Shown piece after piece: positions 46,722 to 54,760 of a stretch of 64,000 nucleotides of DNA. Location of the stretch: assembly GCA_002840715.1 (NCBI GenBank), contig PHBW01000012.1, positions 1,868-65,867 of the forward strand, in the 5' to 3' direction. Below the pieces are notes generated by a model. It saw nothing but the letters and a program-made list of their open reading frames with translations, searched no databases and was not told the DNA's origin. Position numbers and translations under genes: made by a program. Each line of letters opens with the position of its first letter. The first letter of the stretch is position 1. This DNA is from Chloroflexi bacterium HGW-Chloroflexi-4. Its GTDB lineage: Bacteria; Chloroflexota; Anaerolineae; Anaerolineales; Anaerolineaceae.

Positions 46722-48065
46722 ATGAAAACCGCTAAACGCATCTTCAAAGAAATGCTGCGTTATCCCTCGGCTGTTATCGGCTTGGTAATGATTTTCATCT
46801 TGCTGGTCATCGCTGTCTACGCCATGATCACCATCCCCTATTCGCAAGCCATAGCATTGTGGCGCGGTGGAGAAGAAGTCTGGTATCAAAACCCTAAATT
46901 GGTTCCCCCCGCGTGGTTCAACTGGTTTTCAAAAGAAAAAAGCCCCGAATCGTTTGTGATCAACAGTTCTACTGGCGACTATCAGCGCATCGTGGATGTG
47001 AAAAGTGACGGCAGCAGCCTCATCACCATGACTTACACCTTCGACTTTCAATATGATGATTTCCCTCAGGACATGATGCTCTACCTAAAATCAACGTATC
47101 AAGAGAAGAAACCTTTTCTCTCGATAGCATGGATGACCCCTTCAGGTGAACAGGTTCGGGTTGGAGACATGATTCTGGATTCATCCTCGACTTATCGCTT
47201 TTCTCAAGACGAAAAACTCAAACTGAAATTGGAGGGGGTTGATCCTCAAGTCGCTCTCTTTTTGAATGAGGATCAAACCAATTCCGCCCCGGAAAAAGGC
47301 AAGTACCAGGTAATCCTTTCAGCCGTGGCATGGGAACCTGAATCAACGGTAGATGCCGAGTTTGTCATGCACGGTCAGGTTTATGGTCTTGCCGGCACCG
47401 ATATATACCGCCGGGATTTAAGAATCGCCCTGCTCTGGGGTGTGCCTGTGGCGTTGGCTTTCGGTCTGCTGGCCGCCCTGGGGACATCCGTCTTGACCAT
47501 GGTATTTGCCGCAATTGGCGCATGGTACGACGGCTGGGTGGACGGCCTGATTCAGCGCATCACAGAAGTCAATTTGGTGCTGCCCTTCCTTTCTATTTTG
47601 GTGATGGTCGGCACCTTCTACAGCCGCAGTATCTGGGTTATTTTGGGGGTTTCGGTGCTGCTCAGCATTTTCACCGGGCAGATCAAGTCACTGCGCGCCG
47701 CTTTCATGCAGGTCAAGGAATCCACCTACATAGAGGCAGCAAAAGCCTACGGCGCCAGCAACCGCCGCCTGATATTGATGTATCTGATCCCGCGCATGAT
47801 CCCCACCCTGATCCCAGGTCTGGTTTCATCCGTGCCAGCTTTTGTTTTTCTTGAAGCCTCGTTGGCCGTTTTAGGGTTGGGCGACCCCACCCTGCCCACC
47901 TGGGGCAAGTTGATCAACGATGCCTTCGTTAACGGTGCGCTCTATAAAGGACAGTACTACTGGATTCTTGAACCGGCTGTTTTACTGATGTTTACCGGTC
48001 TGGCTTTTGCCTTGCTAGGATTCGCTTTGGACCGTATCTTTAACCCGCGCCTGAGAGAGGCTTGA
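46722..48065 (+). CDS. Peptide-type ABC transporter permease (DppC/OppC-like) with enlarged outer loop
   Basis: 447 aa, longer than the usual 280-310 because of a roughly 190-residue outside domain after the first membrane helix (about 45-225). The C-terminal half is normal: RRDLRIALLWGVPVALAFG, then EAA loop (YIEAAKAYGASNRRLILMYLIPR) and the end FALDRIFNPRLREA. The inserted domain may contact the long binding protein. One base from the ATPase gene. Confidence 0.9.
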   Translation: MKTAKRIFKEMLRYPSAVIGLVMIFILLVIAVYAMITIPYSQAIALWRGGEEVWYQNPKLVPPAWFNWFSKEKSPESFVINSSTGDYQRIVDVKSDGSSLITMTYTFDFQYDDFPQDMMLYLKSTYQEKKPFLSIAWMTPSGEQVRVGDMILDSSSTYRFSQDEKLKLKLEGVDPQVALFLNEDQTNSAPEKGKYQVILSAVAWEPESTVDAEFVMHGQVYGLAGTDIYRRDLRIALLWGVPVALAFGLLAALGTSVLTMVFAAIGAWYDGWVDGLIQRITEVNLVLPFLSILVMVGTFYSRSIWVILGVSVLLSIFTGQIKSLRAAFMQVKESTYIEAAKAYGASNRRLILMYLIPRMIPTLIPGLVSSVPAFVFLEASLAVLGLGDPTLPTWGKLINDAFVNGALYKGQYYWILEPAVLLMFTGLAFALLGFALDRIFNPRLREA

Positions 48066-48066
48066 T

Positions 48067-49041
48067 ATGGATAACTCAACATTGCTGCAAGTTAAAGATC
48101 TTAAATTGCATTTTCGCACCTTGCGCGGCGCAGTTCAGGCAGTGGATGGCGTCAACCTGGAATTACAGCAGCACCGCGCCGTGGTTGTGCTGGGCGAGTC
48201 AGGCTGCGGTAAAAGCTCTCTTGCCCGTGCCATTCTGCGGCTTCTACCGCGCAACGTGGTGACTTACACCGGAGAGGTGCTCTTCAACGGGAATAACATT
48301 ATGCAGTTGAATGACGAGGAGTTCAGGAAACAGGTTCGCTGGGTCAACATGTCCATGGTGCCGCAAGCCGCCATGAACTCGCTCAATCCGGTTATCCGTG
48401 TTGGTGAACAAGTCTACGAACCTGCCATGATCCACCTCGGCGTGAATAAGGAAGAAGCCGTCAATATGGCTCTCAAAATGTTCAAAAATGTAGGGGTTCC
48501 CGCTGACTTTTTGACCCGCTATCCTTTTGAACTGTCTGGCGGCATGCGTCAACGCGTCGCGATCGCCATGGCCTTGATCACCTCTCCCGGTCTGATCATT
48601 CTGGATGAGCCCACCTCCGCCCTGGATGTGCTCACCCAGGCAAACATTTTTAATGTACTCAAACGTATTAAACAAGAACTAGGCACCAGCTTCATCCTTA
48701 TCACACACGACATTGCCACCTCAAGTGAACTCGCCGATGAAGTGGCCGTGATGTATGCCGGACAACTTATCGAAACCGGATCAGCCAGAAGCTTTTTCAC
48801 CGCGCCCCTGCATCCCTATTCACAAAAATTAATGGCCAGTGTTCCTCACTTGCGAAGCAAGGATGAATTGGAACATATCGGCGGACAGCCGCCCAGCCTT
48901 GTGAATCTGCCCATAGGCTGTCGCTTTTTGGATCGCTGCACAAAGAAAATGGATCGTTGCACTGAGGAACCCCCAGTTTATCGCGTGGATGGCCGCAGCG
49001 TGAAATGCTGGCTTTACCAGTCGTCACAGGAGAAATCATGA
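48067..49041 (+). CDS. Peptide-type ABC transporter ATPase (DppD/OppD-like)
   Basis: 324 aa. Walker A GESGCGKSS (about 44-52), signature LSGGMRQRVAIAMAL (about 157), Walker B LIILDEPTSALD, H-loop THDIAT, and the C-terminal Cys-rich oligopeptide-transporter tail (GCRFLDRCTKKMDRC), which may bind an Fe-S cluster. Hydrolyses ATP to drive import. Overlaps the next ATPase gene by 4 bases. Confidence 0.95.
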   Translation: MDNSTLLQVKDLKLHFRTLRGAVQAVDGVNLELQQHRAVVVLGESGCGKSSLARAILRLLPRNVVTYTGEVLFNGNNIMQLNDEEFRKQVRWVNMSMVPQAAMNSLNPVIRVGEQVYEPAMIHLGVNKEEAVNMALKMFKNVGVPADFLTRYPFELSGGMRQRVAIAMALITSPGLIILDEPTSALDVLTQANIFNVLKRIKQELGTSFILITHDIATSSELADEVAVMYAGQLIETGSARSFFTAPLHPYSQKLMASVPHLRSKDELEHIGGQPPSLVNLPIGCRFLDRCTKKMDRCTEEPPVYRVDGRSVKCWLYQSSQEKS

Positions 49042-50069
49042 ACATCAACCATCTTCCCTTATCTCTCATCAACGAAGATGAAGACTTTTCGAAAGGCGGA
49101 CCGCTTCTTTCGATCAACGATTTGCGGGTCTGGTTTGAGCTGCGCCGCTTTGGCTTTGGCCGCGCCGGGCACGTCAAGGCTGTTGACGGTGTGAGTTTCG
49201 ATCTATCCAAAGGTGAATCCATTGCCATTGTCGGTGAAAGCGGATGCGGCAAATCCAGCCTGATGAAGACCATCCTGGCGCTGTACAAGCCCACTGCCGG
49301 CCACATCTCGTTCATTGACCAGGACCTCGGAAAAATGAATGAATCCAGGCTGCGCTGGTACCACGGACATGTCGGTTACGTGCAGCAGGACCCCTACGGC
49401 GCGCTTGCTTCATTTATGACGGTCAAACGCATCCTTGAAGAACCGCTGATCATCGGCGGGGTCAAAAACAAAGCGGAGCGCGCCGAACGCATCAACAAAG
49501 TGATGGAAGAGGTCAAGCTTCACCCGATCACCGATTTTCTTGAAAAATATCCCCACATGCTTTCAGGCGGTCAGCAGCAGCGGGTGGTCATTGCCCGTGC
49601 CATGATCATGGAGCCCAAACTGCTGGTGGCAGATGAACCCGTCTCAATGCTGGATGCCTCTGTGCGCGTTGAAATTCTCAAGTTGCTCAGAAACTTGCAG
49701 CAAAAACACAACCTTTCTGTCATCTATATCACCCACGACCTTTCTACGGTCAGCTATTTCGCTGAACGCATCTTCGTGATGTACGCCGGACAGATTGTTG
49801 AAAAAGCCACGGTCGACCGCCTGATCAACCACGCCTGCCACCCTTACACACTGGCTCTGTTGAACGGCACTTCCGTCCCTGATGCTGATAATGCCGCCAC
49901 CTTCAAAGAAGTGCCCCCCGGCGAACCGCCCAGCCTGGTGAATCCACCTGTAGGCTGCCGCTTCAATCCACGCTGCGCCAAAATGATCAGCGGCTTGTGC
50001 GACGTTGAAGAACCTCCAGAGTTTGAACCGCTCGTCGGCCACCTGGTGAAATGCTGGTTATTCAAATGA
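49038..50069 (+). CDS. Peptide-type ABC transporter ATPase (DppF/OppF-like)
   Basis: 343 aa from ATG 49038 (SD CAGGAG; ATGA overlap with the previous gene). Walker A GESGCGKSSL (about 71-80), Q-loop YVQQDPYGA, signature LSGGQQQRVVIARAM, Walker B LLVADEPVSMLD, H-loop THDLSTV, and the same Cys-rich tail (GCRFNPRCAKM). Second ATPase of the importer. Overlaps the small membrane protein gene by 4 bases. Confidence 0.95.
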   Translation: MNINHLPLSLINEDEDFSKGGPLLSINDLRVWFELRRFGFGRAGHVKAVDGVSFDLSKGESIAIVGESGCGKSSLMKTILALYKPTAGHISFIDQDLGKMNESRLRWYHGHVGYVQQDPYGALASFMTVKRILEEPLIIGGVKNKAERAERINKVMEEVKLHPITDFLEKYPHMLSGGQQQRVVIARAMIMEPKLLVADEPVSMLDASVRVEILKLLRNLQQKHNLSVIYITHDLSTVSYFAERIFVMYAGQIVEKATVDRLINHACHPYTLALLNGTSVPDADNAATFKEVPPGEPPSLVNPPVGCRFNPRCAKMISGLCDVEEPPEFEPLVGHLVKCWLFK

Positions 50070-50269
50070 GAAAAATATCACCTCTGCACATGATCCTGAT
50101 TGGTACAGCCCTGATGCTTCTGGGCATCCTGTTTCCGCTGCTGATGGTGCTCAAATTGATCACCACCTCGTTTTGGCTGTGTTTTCTCACCTACGCACTT
50201 TCGGTATCAGGCATGTTCATCGGCTTTATCGGCGCCCTGACCTACACACGATACAAAAAGCGGGGATAA
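50066..50269 (+). CDS. Small two-helix membrane protein
   Basis: 67 aa from ATG 50066, coupled to the ATPase gene by ATGA overlap. Two hydrophobic helices (about 8-33 and 38-60) with a basic end YTRYKKRG. It matches no family I know, but the tight coupling makes it the sixth gene of the importer operon, possibly an accessory subunit. Confidence 0.6.
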   Translation: MRKISPLHMILIGTALMLLGILFPLLMVLKLITTSFWLCFLTYALSVSGMFIGFIGALTYTRYKKRG

Positions 50270-50368
50270 GTAAAAAAAATCATAAAGGTTGATTAGATAG
50301 TTGAGTAAAAAACTTAGTTTTCTTTCGTATGTTTCGTCTGTACGTAGTTTGGTACTTTTTAATCAATA

Positions 50369-50398
50369 AAGCCCTGACGCAGGTCGCGGTCAGGGCTT
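50369..50398. terminator. Terminator hairpin between importer operon and SWIM gene
   Basis: Perfect 10-bp stem AAGCCCTGAC (50369-50378) with 50389-50398, 10-base loop. On minus it is followed by TTTATTGATT. It serves the SWIM gene, which ends at 50418, and perhaps the importer operon as well. Confidence 0.6.
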
Positions 50399-50417
50399 AT
50401 CCATAGCAATCAGTTAA

Positions 50418-50669
50418 TTAATTTGCAGATGCTATTTCGATAGGTTGGGTCATGCCCATGAGGATGGTTTCAAGCGACATGGTGTGCACGCAGCGGCTGT
50501 GGGTGATGAAAAATTCACAGTCGCAGACCCATTTTCCGTCTGTGTAGCTTACTTCGTGTGAATTATTATCGCCCTTCACGGTCACAGAGAACGTATGAAA
50601 TTCAAAACGGTCTCTTTCTTGCGCATAACGTTTTGCTTTTTCAATCTTGCCGATCATGCTGTAATCCAT
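50418..50669 (-). CDS. Small SWIM zinc-finger protein
   Basis: 83 aa. Beta-rich start, then CDCEFFITHSRCVH: Cys49, Cys51, Cys60 and His62 in the CxCx8CxH pattern of SWIM zinc fingers, which bind nucleic acid or protein. SD GGAG precedes ATG 50669. Its message has a leader of about 130 bases with a short reading frame and an intrinsic terminator (50702-50741), so expression is probably controlled by attenuation. Confidence 0.75.
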   Translation of the reverse strand: MDYSMIGKIEKAKRYAQERDRFEFHTFSVTVKGDNNSHEVSYTDGKWVCDCEFFITHSRCVHTMSLETILMGMTQPIEIASAN

Positions 50670-50701
50670 GTGATGTGTTACTCCTTTGTTTGTTAAGGAA
50701 G

Positions 50702-50741
50702 ATGGTTAAAACAAAAGGCACGCGGAAATACCGCGTGCCTT
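50702..50741 (-). terminator. Intrinsic terminator/attenuator in the SWIM gene leader
   Basis: Perfect 11-bp stem AAGGCACGCGG (50715-50725) with 50731-50741, 5-base loop, followed on minus by TTTTGTTTT. It lies between the minus promoter at 50809-50837 and the SWIM ATG at 50669, so it would end most transcripts at about 100 bases unless antitermination occurs. Confidence 0.75.
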
Positions 50742-50743
50742 AA

Positions 50744-50785
50744 TGACTTACCTCAATTATCAGTGCTTCTGTCACTCGCATAGTA
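50744..50785 (-). CDS. Possible 13-residue leader peptide
   Basis: On minus, after AGGAG at about 50797-50801, an ATG opens the frame MRVTEALIIEVSH and its TAA stop is right before the terminator stem. Small size makes coding uncertain. Its position between promoter and attenuator is that expected of a leader peptide; a short non-coding RNA of about 100 bases is the alternative. Confidence 0.3.
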
Positions 50786-50808
50786 GATGCATCTCCTATA
50801 TTGGGTAT

Positions 50809-50837
50809 ATAGTATATCTTCCTTACTCATTTGTCAA
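50809..50837 (-). promoter_or_regulatory. Minus-strand promoter upstream of SWIM gene leader
   Basis: TTGACA (50832-50837 in reverse) and TACTAT (50809-50814 in reverse) with exactly 17 bases between them. The -35 is a perfect consensus. Transcription would begin near 50802 and run into the attenuator and SWIM gene. Confidence 0.7.
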
Positions 50838-50956
50838 TAATTACTTTTTAACGATTACCCTACGATTTTCCAATTCCGCAAAAGATTATCCATAAATCAC
50901 TGCGGATTGTGCGATAATTAACCATTGAAATTAATTAAGAGGAGCGGCCCTTTTTT

Positions 50957-51670
50957 ATGTCACCAGAAAAAATTCTCATCGTGGATATTGATTCAAAATC
51001 CATCACACTGTTACGCCAGATTCTGTCGTCGGCAGGTTTCGAAGTCATCAGCGCAAATAGACCGGAGCGGGCGTTGCAATTGGTTACCGAAGAAATTCCC
51101 ATCCTGGTCATCACCGAAACAAGGTTGGATGGCACCCTGGATGGTTTTGGTCTCCTTCACGATATTCGCGAGATCTCCAATATCCCATTTATTTTGCTAA
51201 CGGATCGACCTACATCTGACGATGAGCTTCGTGCTCTAGAAAACGGCGCGGATGATTACCTTGTCAAGCCTTATGATTCACGCATCCTCGTGGCACGTGT
51301 AAAATCCCTTCTGCGCCGTACCAAAAATGCACCTGCCGCTCCTGAAGTCATCCAATGCGGCTCGCTCACCATCAACCAGGTTTCGCGTCAGGTCAGCGTG
51401 GATGAAGTGCCAGTCTACCTAACTGAAACCGAATACAATCTGCTGCTCGAACTTGCCAAACACCCAGATCAGGTCATGCTGCATGAACAACTGCTGCGTG
51501 AAGTATGGGGGCCTGAATACCGCCACGAACTGGATTATCTGCGCTCTTATGTTCACATTTTGCGTAAGAAACTTGAAAAAAATCCTTCGCAACCCGCCAT
51601 GATTGTCAGCCTGTCGGGCATTGGATATAAACTGGCCTCAACCCCTTCAACCAAACCCAAAGGCAAATAA
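50957..51670 (+). CDS. OmpR-type response regulator with Glu in place of the phospho-accepting Asp
   Basis: 237 aa. Receiver (1-120): VDIDS keeps Asp10 and Asp12, Thr82 (LLTDR) and Lys (LVKPYD) are normal, but the acceptor position is Glu54 (VITETRLDG; relatives have D). A C-terminal winged-helix DNA-binding domain (about 128-230) ends YLRSYVHILRKKLE and SLSGIGYKL. Glu often mimics phospho-Asp, so this regulator may be always on or not controlled by phosphorylation. GAGGAG lies 12 bases upstream. Three bases from the GDH homologue, so one operon; it may regulate its own cluster. Confidence 0.88.
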   Translation: MSPEKILIVDIDSKSITLLRQILSSAGFEVISANRPERALQLVTEEIPILVITETRLDGTLDGFGLLHDIREISNIPFILLTDRPTSDDELRALENGADDYLVKPYDSRILVARVKSLLRRTKNAPAAPEVIQCGSLTINQVSRQVSVDEVPVYLTETEYNLLLELAKHPDQVMLHEQLLREVWGPEYRHELDYLRSYVHILRKKLEKNPSQPAMIVSLSGIGYKLASTPSTKPKGK

Positions 51671-51673
51671 GTC

Positions 51674-52963
51674 ATGGATAACGACGGCTCCTTTAACCTT
51701 TTTGAAATGGCACAGAAGCAGTTTGACCGCTCGGCAGACTTGCTCGATCTTGAGCAGCCTGTGCGCGAGTTTCTGCGTCTGCCCATGCGTGAAACTCAAT
51801 TCAGCCTGCCCATCAAACTGGATTCAGGAGAGTCAAAAGTCTTGCGCGGATTCCATGTGCAGTTCAACGACAGCCGCGGACCCGGCAAAGGCGGCGTGCG
51901 TTTTCACCCCGCCCAGACCCTCGACACCATTCGCGCCTTGGGCATGTGGATGACCTGGGAAACCGCCATCGTTAACCTGCCCCTCGGCGGCAGCGCCAGC
52001 GGCGTGGCTTGCGATCCGCACAGCCTGAGCCCCAACGAAATGGAACGCATCTGCCGCGGTTTTGTGCGCAAAGTAGCGCATCACTCCGGCCCTGATTGGG
52101 ATGTTCTCGGACCCGATATCATGACTGGCCCCCAACACATGCTGTGGATGCTGGATGAATATGAGACCATCGTTGGTCACAAAAGCCCTGGTTTCGTTAC
52201 CGGCAAGCCGCTGCATCATGCCGGGTCGCAAGGCCGCAAAGAAGCGCCCGGTTACGGCGTGATGATCGCCGTACGGGAAGCCCTCAAAGATATGGGCATT
52301 GCAGTGGATAAGACCAGCGCAAGCTTTCAAGGTTTCGGTCTGGTGGGTATGCATGCAGCCCAACTTTATCACCAGATGGGCGGCACCATCCAATGCGTGG
52401 CCTGTTGGAATCAAAATGACCGAACCACCTACTCCTTCCGTAAAAAAGAGGGTATTGATTTCGACCAATTAGTTTCAATCACTAACCGTTTTGGTGAGAT
52501 TGACAAACTTAAAGCGTTATCCCTTGGCATAGAGTGCTTTCCTGGAGACGCCTGGCTTCAACAGGATGTTGACATTCTGGTGCCTGCTGCGCTCGAAAAC
52601 CAGATTCGCACGGATAACGTCAACCTGATCGACCCCAAGGTCAAGATCATTGCCGAAGCCGCCAACGGTCCCACCAACCCCATTGTGGACCCCGAACTGA
52701 CCAAACGCGGCATCCTCATCATCCCCGATATCCTCGCCAATTCTGGCGGTGTGGTGTGCAGTTACTTTGAACAAGTGCAGAGCAATATGAACTACTATTG
52801 GAGCAAAGATGAAGTGCTGAGCAAGCTGGATTCGCTCATGACTTCGGCTTACATAGATGTTTCAACATTTGCCAAAAAAAATAATTACACCACCAGGGAT
52901 GCGGTCTACATGCTCGCCGTGGACCGCGTGGCGCGAGCCTGTCTTGATCGCGGTCTGATCTAG
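51674..52963 (+). CDS. Glutamate dehydrogenase homologue lacking catalytic lysines
   Basis: 429 aa, normal family length. N-terminal dimerisation/substrate domain and C-terminal Rossmann domain (SFQGFGLVGMHAAQL about 225-239; IIAEAANGPTNP about 325-336). Lys72 of GPGKGGVRFHP and Asp148 (GPDIMTG) are kept. But the position of the second substrate Lys is Glu96 (MTWETA, normally MTxK), and the catalytic Lys of GGxKGG is Ala108 (GGSASG). The usual chemistry is oxidative deamination of glutamate; without these lysines it should be inactive on glutamate, or use another chemistry, or regulate by binding. Middle gene of a three-gene operon. Confidence 0.88.
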   Translation: MDNDGSFNLFEMAQKQFDRSADLLDLEQPVREFLRLPMRETQFSLPIKLDSGESKVLRGFHVQFNDSRGPGKGGVRFHPAQTLDTIRALGMWMTWETAIVNLPLGGSASGVACDPHSLSPNEMERICRGFVRKVAHHSGPDWDVLGPDIMTGPQHMLWMLDEYETIVGHKSPGFVTGKPLHHAGSQGRKEAPGYGVMIAVREALKDMGIAVDKTSASFQGFGLVGMHAAQLYHQMGGTIQCVACWNQNDRTTYSFRKKEGIDFDQLVSITNRFGEIDKLKALSLGIECFPGDAWLQQDVDILVPAALENQIRTDNVNLIDPKVKIIAEAANGPTNPIVDPELTKRGILIIPDILANSGGVVCSYFEQVQSNMNYYWSKDEVLSKLDSLMTSAYIDVSTFAKKNNYTTRDAVYMLAVDRVARACLDRGLI

Positions 52964-52975
52964 CCGCGCCCTTTC

Positions 52976-54706
52976 ATGATGATTAAGATTGCCAAACATT
53001 TTCAACTGTTATCCATGCGCCGTACCTCCGAGCTGGAACGCATGGCCGCCGGCGACGGGCGTGAAGAACTGGGCGGCAAAGCCCAAGGACTGCTTTCTGT
53101 TCACCAAACCCTGACCGAACTGGATCAATCATCTTTTCCCGAAATCAAACTGGATATTCCCCGTCTTACCGTAGTCGGCACCAGCATCTTTGAGGCGTTT
53201 ATTCAACGCAACGGCCTTGAATACATCGCCCACTCTGGATTATCTGATACGCGCATTGCCAACGCTTTTCAACGCGGCGATATGCCTTTTGAGGCTTTGG
53301 GGGAACTTCGCGCCCTTTCAGACGCATGGATCACGCCCCTGGCCGTCCGTTCAAGTGGATTGCTCGAAGACCTCACCGAAAGACCATTTGCCGGCGTCTA
53401 TCTTACCAAAATGATCCCGAACAACCAGGCCGACCCGGATACACGCTTTGCCAAGATGTTGGAAGCAATCAAATTCGTGTGGGCATCCACTTTTTTTAAG
53501 ATCGCTCGCGACTACTGCCAGGCCACCGGGCTGGATATCTGCCAGGAAAAAATGGCAGTCATTCTGCAGGAAGTCATAGGACGAAAACACGGAGACCGTT
53601 TTTATCCAGAACTTTCAGGGGTTGCTCGCTCTTACAACTTCTATCCGCTTAAGCCAGCCAAACCCGAGGATGGCGTGGTTAACCTGGCGCTAGGGCTTGG
53701 CAAGACCATTGTAGATGGAGGCCGCTGCTGGATTTACTCCCCGGCTTACCCTGAAATGCCCCCGCCTTACGATTCCACCGAAGAGTTGCTTGAAGAAACC
53801 CAAACCGATTTCTGGATGATTAATATGGGCGAACCACCAGAGTTCAACCCCATCAAGGAAACCGAGTTTTTACAGGTCGAAAACCTGATGATGGCAGACA
53901 AAGACGGCACGCTTGCACATCTTGCTTCCACTTACGACCCTGAGTCTGAACGGCTGATCGTTGGCACCGACGCCAAAGGCACCCGCGCCTTGACCTTTTC
54001 ACCCCTGCTCATTAACAAAACAATCCCGGTCAATGCCCTGATCAAGCGCATGCTGGCAAGCTGCGAAACCAAACTCGGCTGCCCCGTGGAAGTTGAATTT
54101 GCCATGACCTTTGATCCGCCGCGCTTCGGTTTTTTACAGGTGCGGCCCATGGCGGTGCCTGAAGGCAGCCTGGAACTCACCTCTGAAGAAATGCAGAACC
54201 CCAAAGCGTTAGCCTCGTCAGAAGTGGTGCTGGGCAACGGCGTGGATGATGAAATTACCGATATTGTTTATGTGATACCGGAACTGTTTGACCTCAAGAA
54301 CACTCGCCCCATGGCTGAGGAACTTGACCTGCACAACCACAGGCTCCTGGATGAAGGCCGAAAATACTTGTTGATTGTCTTTGGCAGATTGGGCACCGAA
54401 GATTCCTGGCTTGGCATCCCCGTTGCCTGGGGGCAGATTTGCGGAGCCAGCGTGATTATTGAAGCCACCCAGCAAAACGTCAAAGTGGAATTAAGTCAGG
54501 GGACGCATTACTTCCATAACATCATCAACCTGGGCGTCAAACACTTTTCCATGCCCTTCACCAGTCCCTTTCGCGTTGATTGGGATTGGCTCCTGCAGCA
54601 GTCGGTGGCAAATGCCATGCACTATACACGCCACGTTCGCTTGACGCACCCCCTGCACATAAAGGTCGATGGCCGCCACGGTCGGGGGACGATTCACCAC
54701 GCATAA
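52976..54706 (+). CDS. PEP-synthase/PPDK N-terminal ATP-binding domain protein (stand-alone)
   Basis: 576 aa, 12 bases after the GDH homologue. Residues about 30-400 match the ATP-grasp-like nucleotide-binding part of PEP synthase and pyruvate phosphate dikinase: LGGKAQGLL, LAVRSSGLLEDLTERPFAGVYLT (start of the stretch; Arg-Ser-Ser and Glu-Asp), LALGLGKTIVDGG and FGFLQVRPM. The swivelling His domain and PEP/pyruvate TIM barrel are absent; instead about 170 residues of unassigned sequence follow. It may phosphorylate or bind a partner with ATP. A role together with the receiver and GDH-like protein is inferred from the operon only. Confidence 0.8.
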   Translation: MMIKIAKHFQLLSMRRTSELERMAAGDGREELGGKAQGLLSVHQTLTELDQSSFPEIKLDIPRLTVVGTSIFEAFIQRNGLEYIAHSGLSDTRIANAFQRGDMPFEALGELRALSDAWITPLAVRSSGLLEDLTERPFAGVYLTKMIPNNQADPDTRFAKMLEAIKFVWASTFFKIARDYCQATGLDICQEKMAVILQEVIGRKHGDRFYPELSGVARSYNFYPLKPAKPEDGVVNLALGLGKTIVDGGRCWIYSPAYPEMPPPYDSTEELLEETQTDFWMINMGEPPEFNPIKETEFLQVENLMMADKDGTLAHLASTYDPESERLIVGTDAKGTRALTFSPLLINKTIPVNALIKRMLASCETKLGCPVEVEFAMTFDPPRFGFLQVRPMAVPEGSLELTSEEMQNPKALASSEVVLGNGVDDEITDIVYVIPELFDLKNTRPMAEELDLHNHRLLDEGRKYLLIVFGRLGTEDSWLGIPVAWGQICGASVIIEATQQNVKVELSQGTHYFHNIINLGVKHFSMPFTSPFRVDWDWLLQQSVANAMHYTRHVRLTHPLHIKVDGRHGRGTIHHA

Positions 54707-54760
54707 TCTTTCGAAGATTTCCTCCCAGTTTTTTTATAACCACGGGGAAATGCCTTAATC

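Noticed and set aside
51833-52468. 211-codon open frame antisense to the GDH homologue
   Set aside because: It mirrors the codon pattern of the GDH gene, has no SD, no recognisable domain, and the sense gene is well supported.
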